Assembly (NCBI GenBank): GCA_024636075.1
Contig: JAGXHS010000040.1
Span: 1 to 12,155 of the forward strand
Reading direction: 5' to 3'
From: Propionibacteriaceae bacterium
Lineage (GTDB): Bacteria; Actinomycetota; Actinomycetes; Propionibacteriales; Propionibacteriaceae
DNA length: 12,155 bases
Shown here: in pieces, positions 6,504-12,155 of the stretch
Layout of the letters: the number at the start of each line of letters is the position of its first letter
How positions within the stretch are numbered: the stretch's first letter is position 1
Program-made: the position numbers and the translations under genes
Notes under the pieces: model-generated
What the model saw: only the letters and a program-made list of their open reading frames with translations
Told to the model about the DNA's origin: nothing
Database searches by the model: none

Positions 6504-7361
6504 ATGACTGATTACTCACCTTTTGACGCGCCTGACGAAGACGACAACGTCCAGATCGATCTGAGCCGGATCGACCTCGGCTCGGACGACGAGGCGGCTG
6601 CTTCCAGCGAATCGGAGATCGACCTCGACGCGCTCGCCGGCGGCGACGACGACCAGGATGACGACGACGACGGCATCGTGGTCGACCTGTCGATGGATGA
6701 CGACGCCGAGGAAGAAGAAGCCGACGACGACGCCGAGGGCGACGTGGAGCTCGACAAGGCGATGGATGAACTGCGCACCGAACTGCGGAGCAAGTTCGGT
6801 GAGTGGTACGTGGTCCACACCTACTCCGGCATGGAGAAGCGGGTGAAGCAGAACCTGGATGCCCGGGTCAGCACCCTCAACATGGAGGACTTCATCTTCG
6901 AGACAATCGTCCCGACCGAAGAGGCGATCGAGATCCGCAACGGGGCTCGCAAGACCGTCACCCGGACCGTGCTGCCCGGCTATGTGCTGGTGCGGATGGA
7001 TCTGACCGATGAGTCGTGGGGCACCGTTCGCCACACTCCGTCGGTGACCGGTTTCGTCGGTCACGCCAACCAGCCGGTGGCGCTGGACCTCGACGAGGTT
7101 CAACGGATGCTTGAACCCTCGGTGCGAGCCCGGGTGAACGCTGAATCGAGCGGACCCGCCCGAAAGAGCCGCCTCAAAAAGATCGAGGTCGTCGACTTCG
7201 CCATCGGCGACTCTGTACAGGTGGTGGACGGCCCCTTTGCAGGGGTGCACGCCACCATCACCGAAATCAACGTGAACAGCCAACGCCTCAAGGCGCTGGT
7301 GGAGATTCTGGGCCGCGAGACCCCGGTCGACCTGACCTTCCCGCAGATCCAGAAGATCTAG
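6504..7361 (+). CDS. nusG: Transcription termination/antitermination protein NusG with acidic N-terminal extension
   Basis: NusG binds RNA polymerase through its N-terminal domain and links it to Rho or to ribosomal protein S10 through its KOW domain. Residues 1-90 form an acidic, disordered extension with 40 Asp/Glu and only 2 Lys/Arg, including a run of five Asp and DDDAEEEEADDDAE. The NGN domain begins near residue 99 (GEWYVVHTYSGMEKRV) and includes TVLPGYVLVRMDL and the hydrophobic HTPSVTGFVG. The KOW domain occupies about 232-285, with the GDSVQVVDGPFAG loop and an ending of LTFPQIQKI. The total of 285 residues exceeds the roughly 180 of E. coli NusG; acidic extensions are common in Actinobacteria. 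The ATG at 6504 has GGAGA (6495-6499) 4 nt upstream. It is in an operon with secE, and rplK follows after 80 nt. Confidence 0.96.
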   Translation: MTDYSPFDAPDEDDNVQIDLSRIDLGSDDEAAASSESEIDLDALAGGDDDQDDDDDGIVVDLSMDDDAEEEEADDDAEGDVELDKAMDELRTELRSKFGEWYVVHTYSGMEKRVKQNLDARVSTLNMEDFIFETIVPTEEAIEIRNGARKTVTRTVLPGYVLVRMDLTDESWGTVRHTPSVTGFVGHANQPVALDLDEVQRMLEPSVRARVNAESSGPARKSRLKKIEVVDFAIGDSVQVVDGPFAGVHATITEINVNSQRLKALVEILGRETPVDLTFPQIQKI

Positions 7362-7370
7362 TTTCACGCC

Positions 7371-7414
7371 GCTGATCCACCAGATCAGCACCAGTCAGGG
7401 CACATCCGTGTGCC
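7371..7414 (+). promoter_or_regulatory. Two tandem hairpins in the nusG-rplK leader
   Basis: The 80-nt gap holds two perfect hairpins: GCTGATC/GATCAGC (7371-7377 with 7383-7389, loop CACCA) and GGCACA/TGTGCC (7399-7404 with 7409-7414, loop TCCG). Neither is followed by a U-run, so they are unlikely to be plain terminators. They sit where ribosomal protein L1 binds the L11 mRNA in E. coli, so translational control or RNA cleavage is possible. The rplK ribosome binding site AAAGGA (7426-7431) lies just after them. Confidence 0.5.
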
Positions 7415-7441
7415 GGAAGTAGAGAAAAGGACCCACATCCC

Positions 7442-7879
7442 ATGCCTCCCAAGAAGAAGAAGAAGGTTGCGGCGCTGGTCAAGGTTGCCTTGAATGCTGG
7501 CGCTGCGACTCCCGCCCCGCCGGTCGGCACCGCACTCGGCCCGCACGGCGTCAACATCATGGAGTTCTGCAAGGCGTACAACGCCGCCACGGAACCCCAG
7601 CGTGGAAACGTCATCCCCGTGGAGATCACCATCTACGAGGACCGCACGTTCACCTTCGTCACCAAGACCCCACCGGCAGCAGAGCTGATCAAGAAGGCCG
7701 CTGGTCTGCAGAAAGGTTCGGGCTCACCGCTGAAGGAGAAGGTCGGCAAGATCACCTCCCAGCAGGTGCGCGAGATCGCCACCACCAAGCTCCCGGACCT
7801 GAACGCCCAAGACATTGCGGCGGCGATGAAGATCGTCGAGGGCACCGCCCGCTCCATGGGCGTCACCGTTCAGAAGTGA
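7442..7879 (+). CDS. rplK: 50S ribosomal protein L11
   Basis: L11 binds the GTPase-associated region of 23S rRNA at the base of the L7/L12 stalk, supports elongation-factor function and is needed for the stringent response. The 145-residue length is standard. The N-terminal domain has PAPPVGTALGPHGVNIMEF, the signature loop with the Pro-Pro that is the site of thiopeptide contact in the family, followed by CKAYNAATE. The C-terminal RNA-binding domain runs from TPPAAELIKKAAG to GTARSMGVTVQK. A basic PPKKKKK stretch opens the protein and is slightly longer in lysines than usual. The ATG at 7442 follows AAAGGA by 10 nt and opens the expected N terminus. The gene is followed by rplA after 107 nt, in the standard order. 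Confidence 0.98.
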   Translation: MPPKKKKKVAALVKVALNAGAATPAPPVGTALGPHGVNIMEFCKAYNAATEPQRGNVIPVEITIYEDRTFTFVTKTPPAAELIKKAAGLQKGSGSPLKEKVGKITSQQVREIATTKLPDLNAQDIAAAMKIVEGTARSMGVTVQK

Positions 7880-7913
7880 ACCCTGGCTCGACACCACCGA
7901 CTGACAAAGAAGC

Positions 7914-7967
7914 CTGGAAGGACCCGCGCGGTCCGCACCAGAACTGGCGGAGCAACCTGCGAGGTTG
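7914..7967 (+). promoter_or_regulatory. Structured rplK-rplA leader, candidate L1 autoregulatory site
   Basis: CTGG (7914-7917) pairs with CCAG (7938-7941). Inside, GGACC (7920-7924) pairs with GGTCC (7930-7934) across a CGCGC loop. The two stems are separated by an asymmetric internal loop, AA opposite GCA. Two short helices with such a loop are the general shape of L1 binding sites on 23S rRNA and on L1-regulated mRNAs. A second hairpin, CAACCT/AGGTTG (7953-7958 with 7962-7967, loop GCG), follows and ends shortly before the rplA ribosome binding site (AAAGGA, 7974-7979). The structure is seen in the sequence; the L1 role is inferred. Confidence 0.5.
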
Positions 7968-7986
7968 ACCATGAAAGGAACCAGAG

Positions 7987-8688
7987 ATGAAGCGCAGCAA
8001 GGCATACAACGCCGCAGCAGAGAAGCGTGACGAGGATCAGCAGTACTCACCGGAAGAAGCCTTGGCCCTGGTCAAGGACGGAGCTTCGGCGAAGTTTGAT
8101 GAGACCATCGACGTCGCGATGCGGCTGGGGGTCGACCCCCGCAAGGCGGACCAGATGGTCCGTGGCACGGTCAACCTTCCGCACGGCACCGGCAAGACCG
8201 CACGGGTCCTCGTGTTCGCCACCGGTGACAAGGCGGAAGCAGCACTCGAGGCGGGTGCTGATGAGGTGGGTTCCGACGAACTGATCGCGAAGGTGGCTGG
8301 TGGCTACCTCAACTTCGATTCAGTCGTCGCTACCCCCGACATGATGGGCAAGGTCGGTCGGCTGGGCCGGGTGCTCGGCCCCCGCGGACTGATGCCCAAC
8401 CCGAAGACTGGCACCGTCACGATGGATGTCGCGAAAGCTGTCAGTGAAATCAAGGGCGGCAAGATCGAGTTCCGGGTGGACCGTCACGCCAACCTGCACC
8501 TGCTGATTGGCAAGGCGTCGTTCACCGCCGAGCAGTTGAAGGACAACTACTTCACCGCTCTGGACGAGATCCTGCGCCTCAAGCCCAGCGCGTCGAAGGG
8601 CCGCTACCTGCGCAAGGTCGCCATCTCCTCCACCATGGGTCCGAGCGTCCTGCTCGACACCACCAAGGTGAAGCCCGCCAGCGAGTGA
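7987..8688 (+). CDS. rplA: 50S ribosomal protein L1
   Basis: L1 forms the mobile L1 stalk on 23S rRNA, moves deacylated tRNA out of the E site, and in many bacteria represses its own operon by binding its mRNA. The 233-residue length is standard. Recognisable segments are RGTVNLPHGTGKTARVLVFA, the second-domain stretch MGKVGRLGRVLGPRGLMPNP that carries the L1 signature, and GKASFTAEQLKDNY near the end. The ATG at 7987 has AAAGGA (7974-7979) 7 nt upstream. An out-of-frame ATG lies 16 nt further up. rplA closes the run: a strong terminator follows, and the rplJ-rplL pair often found nearby is not in this window. Confidence 0.98.
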   Translation: MKRSKAYNAAAEKRDEDQQYSPEEALALVKDGASAKFDETIDVAMRLGVDPRKADQMVRGTVNLPHGTGKTARVLVFATGDKAEAALEAGADEVGSDELIAKVAGGYLNFDSVVATPDMMGKVGRLGRVLGPRGLMPNPKTGTVTMDVAKAVSEIKGGKIEFRVDRHANLHLLIGKASFTAEQLKDNYFTALDEILRLKPSASKGRYLRKVAISSTMGPSVLLDTTKVKPASE

Positions 8689-8726
8689 GACACCTCAGCT
8701 GCGCCCAACGCGCATCTGATCAACTC

Positions 8727-8764
8727 ACTTCGAGCCGTCCCCTGAAAAGGGGGCGGCTCGAAGT
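8727..8764 (+). terminator. Strong stem-loop terminator after rplA
   Basis: ACTTCGAGCCG followed by TCCCC pairs with GGGGG followed by CGGCTCGAAGT. This makes a 16-bp stem (8727-8742 with 8749-8764, one T-G pair) with a TGAAAA loop, 38 nt after the rplA stop. The tail CTCTTCTC is pyrimidine-rich but not a full U-run, as is usual in high-GC genomes. It should end the secE-nusG-rplK-rplA transcript before acs. Confidence 0.85.
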
Positions 8765-8775
8765 CTCTTCTCGGC

Positions 8776-8810
8776 TAGTCTCGCCATCATGCATCCAGTC
8801 CAAAGGAGGA
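8776..8810 (+). promoter_or_regulatory. Candidate -10 and ribosome binding site of acs
   Basis: TAGTCT (8776-8781) fits TANNNT and is the only plausible -10 between the rplA terminator and acs. No -35 is visible, and the spacing would place one in the terminator stem. The ribosome binding site AAAGGAGGA (8802-8810) is strong and lies 4 nt before the ATG at 8815. No CRP-like site is present in this gap. Confidence 0.35.
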
Positions 8811-8814
8811 CCCC

Positions 8815-10704
8815 ATGAGGCAGACCGAGCCGGACGTCTACCGTCCTGACCCTGCGATCGCCGCATCTTCACATGTCCCCGACGCCGACAGCCTGCGAGA
8901 GCAGGCTCTCGCCGACCCCGTTGGCTTCTGGGCCGACCGCGCCGAGGAACTCGAGTGGTTCCAGAAGTGGGACACCGTACTGGACGACTCCGAGGCGCCG
9001 TTCTACAAGTGGTTCACCGGCGGTAGGACGAACATCGTGCACAACTGCATAGATCGGCACCTGACGGGACCCAACAAGAACAAGCTGGCTTTCATCTGGA
9101 TGGGCGAGAACGGCAGGGACCACCTGACCTTCAGCTACTTCAGCTTGAACCGGCAGGTCAACATGATGGCAAACATCATCAAGTCGATGGGGGTCGTCAA
9201 GGGCGACCGGGTCACCATCTACCTGCCACGGATCCCCGAGGTGCTGTTCGCGATGCTGGCCTGCGCGAAGATCGGCGCCGTGCACTCAGTGATCTTCGCC
9301 GGCTTCTCCGCCGACGCGCTGGCCAGCCGGATCGACGACAGCGAGTCGAAACTCGTCATCACAGCCGACGGTTCCTGGGTCAATGGCAAGGTGTTCCCGC
9401 TGAAGGACATCGTCGACCAGGCCGTGCGCTTCTCACCCACCGTCGAGAACGTGATCGTGGTGCGGCGCACCCACAACGAGGTGGAGATGGACGCCCTGCG
9501 CGACCATTGGTACGACGACCTGAAGGCGCTGCCGATCGCCAAGGGAAAGTGCCCCACCGAACCGATGGACGCCGAGGACCCACTGTTCATCCTCTACACC
9601 TCCGGCAGCACCGGGAAGCCGAAAGCCATTCTGCACACCCACGGCGGCTACATGGTCGGCACGTACAGCACCTTGAAGTACACCTTCGACATCCGTCCGG
9701 AAGATCGGTGGTGGTGCACCGCCGACCCCGGATGGATCACCGGGCACTCATACCTGGTCTACGGCCCGACGCTGAACGGCGCCACCTCATTCATGTTCGA
9801 GGGTGGGCCCACCTACCCTTACCCGAACCGTTGGTGGCAGCTGATCGAGCACTACGGCATCACCAGCTTCTACACCGCACCCACCGCCATCCGCTCATTG
9901 ATGCGATTCGGTGATGCCTGGCCCAATCGGCACGACCTGTCGTCGCTGCGTCTCCTCGGTTCGGTGGGGGAGCCCATCAACCCGGAGGCCTGGCAGTGGT
10001 TCCACCGGGTCGTGGGCAAGGGCCAGTGCCCCATCATGGACACCTGGTGGCAGACCGAGACCGGGATGTTCCAGATCACCCAGGTGCCCGGTGAGGTTCA
10101 GAAACCCGGGTCCGCGGGGAAGCCGTTCTTCGGTCAGGACGTCGAGATCCTGAACGAGGAGGGGGAGCCGGTATCGGACGGCGACGAGGGCTTCCTGGTG
10201 TTGAAGAACCCCGCACCGGCGATGTTGCGCACGCTGTACAAGGATGACCAGCGCTACATCGACACCTACTGGTCGAAGTATCCCGGCAAGTACCTGACCG
10301 GTGACTCGGCCCGCAGCGACTCCGACGGATACATCTGGATCATCGGACGCACCGACGACGTGATCAAGGTGTCAGGACATCGGCTCGGCACCGCTGAGGT
10401 GGAGTCGGCGTTGGTGTCACACCCTGCGGTCTCCGAAGCGGCCGCGATCGGTTTGCCGCACGAGGTGAAGGGCAACGCCATCCACGCCTATGTGGTGCTG
10501 CGGGTCGGCTACGAACCGGGTCAGGAGTTGGGCGAGTCCTTGCGCCAGCACGTGTCACAGCACTTGAGCCCGATCGCCAAGCCAGACGACGTCCAGTTCG
10601 TGGACAAGCTGCCGAAGACCCGATCCGGCAAGATCATGCGTCGGGTGCTCAAGGCCCGCGCACAGGGACTCGACGAGGGAGACCTTTCGACTCTGGACGA
10701 CTGA
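8815..10704 (+). CDS. acs: Acetyl-CoA synthetase (acetate-CoA ligase, AMP-forming)
   Basis: Acs activates acetate with ATP to acetyl-AMP and then forms acetyl-CoA, letting the cell use or recapture acetate. The 629 residues are slightly short of the usual 640-660 but cover the whole fold. The ATP-binding P-loop is YTSGSTGKPK (261-270). WWQTETG (411-417) keeps the second Trp that limits the acyl pocket to acetate in this family, so larger acids are unlikely main substrates. The hinge region reads TGDSARSDSDGYIWIIGRTDDVIKVSGH, with GHRLGTAEVE after it. PKTRSGKIMRR near the C terminus carries Lys606, the catalytic lysine that is acetylated to switch off Acs in many bacteria. The ATG at 8815 has a near-perfect ribosome binding site. 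The gene stands alone, with a terminator before it and a convergent gene after it. Confidence 0.97.
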   Translation: MRQTEPDVYRPDPAIAASSHVPDADSLREQALADPVGFWADRAEELEWFQKWDTVLDDSEAPFYKWFTGGRTNIVHNCIDRHLTGPNKNKLAFIWMGENGRDHLTFSYFSLNRQVNMMANIIKSMGVVKGDRVTIYLPRIPEVLFAMLACAKIGAVHSVIFAGFSADALASRIDDSESKLVITADGSWVNGKVFPLKDIVDQAVRFSPTVENVIVVRRTHNEVEMDALRDHWYDDLKALPIAKGKCPTEPMDAEDPLFILYTSGSTGKPKAILHTHGGYMVGTYSTLKYTFDIRPEDRWWCTADPGWITGHSYLVYGPTLNGATSFMFEGGPTYPYPNRWWQLIEHYGITSFYTAPTAIRSLMRFGDAWPNRHDLSSLRLLGSVGEPINPEAWQWFHRVVGKGQCPIMDTWWQTETGMFQITQVPGEVQKPGSAGKPFFGQDVEILNEEGEPVSDGDEGFLVLKNPAPAMLRTLYKDDQRYIDTYWSKYPGKYLTGDSARSDSDGYIWIIGRTDDVIKVSGHRLGTAEVESALVSHPAVSEAAAIGLPHEVKGNAIHAYVVLRVGYEPGQELGESLRQHVSQHLSPIAKPDDVQFVDKLPKTRSGKIMRRVLKARAQGLDEGDLSTLDD

Positions 10705-10743
10705 CGTCGAAGGGCTCCAGGGGTACGCCGTGCACGAGACAGA

Positions 10744-10783
10744 TCACCCCGGACCGATTGCCGTGGCAACTGGTCCGGGGTGA
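10744..10783. terminator. Stem-loop between convergent acs and NlpC/P60 genes
   Basis: TCACCCCGGACC (10744-10755) and GGTCCGGGGTGA (10772-10783) are a perfect 12-bp inverted repeat. The 16-nt interior can add TTGC/GCAA around a CGTG tetraloop. It lies 39 nt after the acs stop and 55 nt after the end of the opposing gene, so it can act in both directions. Neither side has a U-run. The remainder of the 134-bp gap shows nothing else. Confidence 0.7.
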
Positions 10784-10838
10784 ATGGCGAGGGGCGTGTC
10801 CCCGCCGGGGTGTGCGTGGTGAGTCGCGTGGGCTCGGG

Positions 10839-11879
10839 TCAGGCGGGCCGCACCGCGGTGTAGAACGGCATCGAGCTCACCTTGGCCTTGGCGATCGGGC
10901 GTCCGGGTCGGGATGCCTGGATCACCTGGCCGCCACCAATGTAGATGCCCACGTGGCCACCGGAGTAGAAACCGACGATGTCACCGGGGCGGAGATTCGA
11001 CTTCGAGACGCGCTTCAGGCCACCCAGCTGGGCGTAGCTGGTGCGCGGGATCGACTTGCCGGCCGCCCGCCATGCCGATGAAGTGAGACCCGAGCAGTCG
11101 TAGCCTCGGGGGCCGGTGGCGCCGTAGATGTAGGGCTTGCCCAATTGTTTGCTGGCGAAGCTGACTGCCTTCGCTGCCCTGCTGGTTGAGGAGCCAGCAG
11201 CGCTTCCGGAGCGCAACGCGGCGAGGGTCCGTGCGTCCAGGACACCGTTCACCTGGAGACGACGTGATCTCTGGTAGACGCGCAGGTTGGTCTTGGTCTG
11301 GTAACCGTAGTAGCCGGTCGCCGGAACGTCGTAACCGAGGGCTCGCAAGGAGCGCTGCAGGTTCTTGACGTGCTCGCTGGTCTTCAGGTAGTACGCCACC
11401 GACCCGTTGGTGCGGGCGGCCCAGTACTTGGAGCAGGACACGGTGTTGCTGGTGCACGCGGTGGTGCTGATGGCTGACGGCCTGGAGGCGCTCCTGGAGG
11501 TGGTGCTCCTGGAAGCAGCCTTCGGCATGCCGGAGCGCAGCGCGGCGAGGGTCCGTGCGTCCAGGACACCGTTCACCTGGAGACGACGTGATCCCTGGTA
11601 GACGCGCAGCTTGGTCTTGGTCTGGTAGCCGTAGAAGCCGTCGACGGCGATGTCGTAGCCCAGCGCCTTCAGCGAACGCTGCAGGTTCTTGACGTGCTCG
11701 CTGGTCTTCAAGTAGTACGCCACCGACCCATTGGTGCGAGCAGCCCAGTACTTGGAGCAGGACACGGTGTTGCTGCTACAGGCAGGGGCGGCCTGGGCCG
11801 GCGTGGCGGTCGCGGTCATGGTGAGTCCGAGCCCGACGGTGGCCGTCAGAGCGACCAGGGTGTTGCGAATTCTGGACAT
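10839..11879 (-). CDS. Secreted NlpC/P60 peptidoglycan hydrolase with two tandem peptidoglycan-binding modules
   Basis: This 346-residue protein is exported. Residues 1-30 form a signal peptide: basic MSRIR, a hydrophobic core, and a cleavage site after AQA. Two near-identical modules follow (about 34-117 and 142-225), each with a CxxxxxxC pair and a PG_binding_1-like repeat (HVKNLQRSLKALGYD, YGYQTKTK, NGVLDARTLAALRSG). A Ser/Thr/Arg-rich linker separates them. The C-terminal domain (about 235-346) is NlpC/P60: YDCSGL holds the catalytic Cys262, GGHVGIYIGG the His309, and VIQA a Gln321 at the third polar position, a variant allowed in the family. It probably cuts stem peptides in the cell wall. 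The ATG at 11879-11877 has AGGGAA upstream at 11890-11885. It could be a cell-separation enzyme of the Rip type, but I give no symbol because the modules differ from RipA. Confidence 0.92.
   Translation of the reverse strand: MSRIRNTLVALTATVGLGLTMTATATPAQAAPACSSNTVSCSKYWAARTNGSVAYYLKTSEHVKNLQRSLKALGYDIAVDGFYGYQTKTKLRVYQGSRRLQVNGVLDARTLAALRSGMPKAASRSTTSRSASRPSAISTTACTSNTVSCSKYWAARTNGSVAYYLKTSEHVKNLQRSLRALGYDVPATGYYGYQTKTNLRVYQRSRRLQVNGVLDARTLAALRSGSAAGSSTSRAAKAVSFASKQLGKPYIYGATGPRGYDCSGLTSSAWRAAGKSIPRTSYAQLGGLKRVSKSNLRPGDIVGFYSGGHVGIYIGGGQVIQASRPGRPIAKAKVSSMPFYTAVRPA
11206..11451. repeat. 246-bp direct repeat, copy A (encodes second peptidoglycan-binding module)
   Basis: This copy lies exactly 324 bp (108 codons) from copy B at 11530-11775. 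By eye there are about 26 mismatches and no gaps, roughly 89% identity. Both ends are nearly perfect and most differences fall between about 11305 and 11365. The repeat is in frame and duplicates one protein module. Confidence 0.9.
11530..11775. repeat. 246-bp direct repeat, copy B (encodes first peptidoglycan-binding module)
   Basis: This is the partner of the repeat at 11206-11451. The 78 bp between the copies (11452-11529) encodes a 26-residue linker rich in Ser, Thr and Arg and is not itself repeated. A shared CCGGAGCGCA marks one boundary and GGTGTTGCTG the other. Confidence 0.9.
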
Positions 11880-11915
11880 TGAGCTTCCCTACAGGTTGAG
11901 TTCTGTTCATGGTCG

Positions 11916-11936
11916 GCGAGCCCGGCACCGGGTCGC
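11916..11936 (-). promoter_or_regulatory. Small hairpin in the NlpC/P60 mRNA leader
   Basis: GCGA and CCCG pair with CGGG and TCGC around a GCAC loop, giving 8 bp with one bulged base. It lies 37 bp upstream of the start codon, within the predicted leader of about 93 nt. It is too small to be a c-di-AMP (ydaO) riboswitch. No function can be assigned. Confidence 0.3.
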
Positions 11937-11966
11937 TGTCCCAGCCCTGATCGGCCTGAGCGCCAC

Positions 11967-12018
11967 TTCCTGAGAGAGAATGTACGTTACATTAAGATTC
12001 TTTGTAAAGTCTCAGGAA
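11967..12018. repeat. Perfect 9-bp inverted repeat enclosing the promoter, with inner palindromes
   Basis: TTCCTGAGA (11967-11975) and TCTCAGGAA (12010-12018) are exact reverse complements and bracket the -10 and -35. Between them lie AATGTA-CGT-TACATT (11979-11993), AAGA-T-TCTT (11994-12002) and CTTT-GT-AAAG (12000-12009). The arrangement suggests one or more operator sites for regulators of the hydrolase gene. Which protein binds is unknown. Confidence 0.6.
11979..12008 (-). promoter_or_regulatory. Promoter of the NlpC/P60 gene
   Basis: Read on the - strand, TTTACA (12008-12003, five of six matches to TTGACA) is followed after 18 bp by TACATT (11984-11979), a good TANNNT -10. RNA would start near 11972, leaving a leader of about 93 nt. 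The stretch is strikingly AT-rich against its surroundings. It is the best-looking -35/-10 pair in the window. Confidence 0.65.
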
Positions 12019-12107
12019 ACTTGGATGCGGTCGCCCGCTCGGTGGGGGCGTCGGCGCGGACCGAGAACCACGCTGGCTCGGGCATTCAGGGTCCAGTGCG
12101 ACCAGGG

Positions 12108-12123
12108 CGTGAGATTTGTCACA
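12108..12123. promoter_or_regulatory. CRP/GlxR-like palindrome
   Basis: CGTGA-GATTTG-TCACA matches the CRP/FNR-family consensus TGTGA-N6-TCACA at nine of ten fixed bases. It lies about 100 bp upstream of the NlpC/P60 -35 and 32 bp from the window edge, so it may serve that gene or one beyond the edge. The rest of 12019-12155 is GC-rich, with no gene that I can support. Confidence 0.4.
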
Positions 12124-12155
12124 GGACTGGTTGGTCGCGGTGTCTGCGGGAGCGG

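Noticed and set aside
6516..7391. Open frame of 291 codons on - opposite nusG
   Set aside because: It arises from the Asp-rich repeats and NusG codons read backwards; no recognisable domain.
11206..11775. CRISPR-like or transposon-related repeat
   Set aside because: There are just two long copies, in frame inside one gene and encoding a protein module; no short spacers, terminal repeats or transposase.
11967..12018. Full MtrA box in the hydrolase promoter
   Set aside because: Only one GTAACG is present; the second direct-repeat half at 11-bp spacing is missing.
11880..12155. c-di-AMP (ydaO) riboswitch before the NlpC/P60 gene
   Set aside because: These riboswitches often precede such genes in Actinobacteria, but the predicted leader of about 93 nt is too short and none of the conserved core motifs is visible.

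Overview
The window is a stretch of core chromosome from a high-GC Gram-positive bacterium (Actinomycetota). The grounds are the GC-rich coding sequence, the order tRNA-Trp, secE, nusG, rplK, rplA, the fused RmlC-RmlD enzyme, the long acidic N-terminal tails on SecE and NusG, and the MetP/MetS pair. A member of the Propionibacteriaceae or a close relative would fit, but that placement is a guess from gene style and was not tested. I see no insertion sequence, prophage, CRISPR array, toxin-antitoxin pair or recognisable defence system.

Left part (1-3854), envelope sugar precursors. The window opens inside murB (peptidoglycan precursor synthesis, + strand). Facing it, only 20 bp away, is the two-gene - strand operon rmlB-rmlCD (coupled by a TGATG overlap). 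rmlA diverges from rmlB across a 41-bp gap. RmlA, RmlB and the RmlC-RmlD fusion together make the whole pathway from glucose-1-phosphate to dTDP-L-rhamnose. The 41-bp gap seems to carry two -10 elements that overlap on opposite strands, and rmlB may be leaderless.

Middle (3950-8764), transport, then transcription and translation. metP (NSS-family sodium-coupled transporter) overlaps a 42-codon gene, metS, by ATGA. Next comes a structured leader, tRNA-Trp(CCA), secE, nusG, rplK (L11) and rplA (L1), all on + and ending at a strong 16-bp stem terminator. Several perfect hairpins lie between these genes. The ones before rplK and rplA are candidates for feedback control by ribosomal protein L1.

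Right part (8815-12155). acs (acetyl-CoA synthetase, +) converges on a secreted NlpC/P60 cell-wall hydrolase (-), with a long stem-loop between them. The hydrolase carries two near-identical peptidoglycan-binding modules made by a 246-bp tandem duplication. Its AT-rich promoter is bracketed by a perfect 9-bp inverted repeat with shorter palindromes inside. A CRP-like palindrome lies about 100 bp further upstream, near the window edge.

The genes are ordinary housekeeping genes, and I do not see a wholly new system. The points most worth a second look are regulatory: the dyad-rich hydrolase promoter, the overlapping divergent rml promoters, the hairpins in the tRNA/ribosomal-protein leaders, and the acidic tails on both SecE and NusG.
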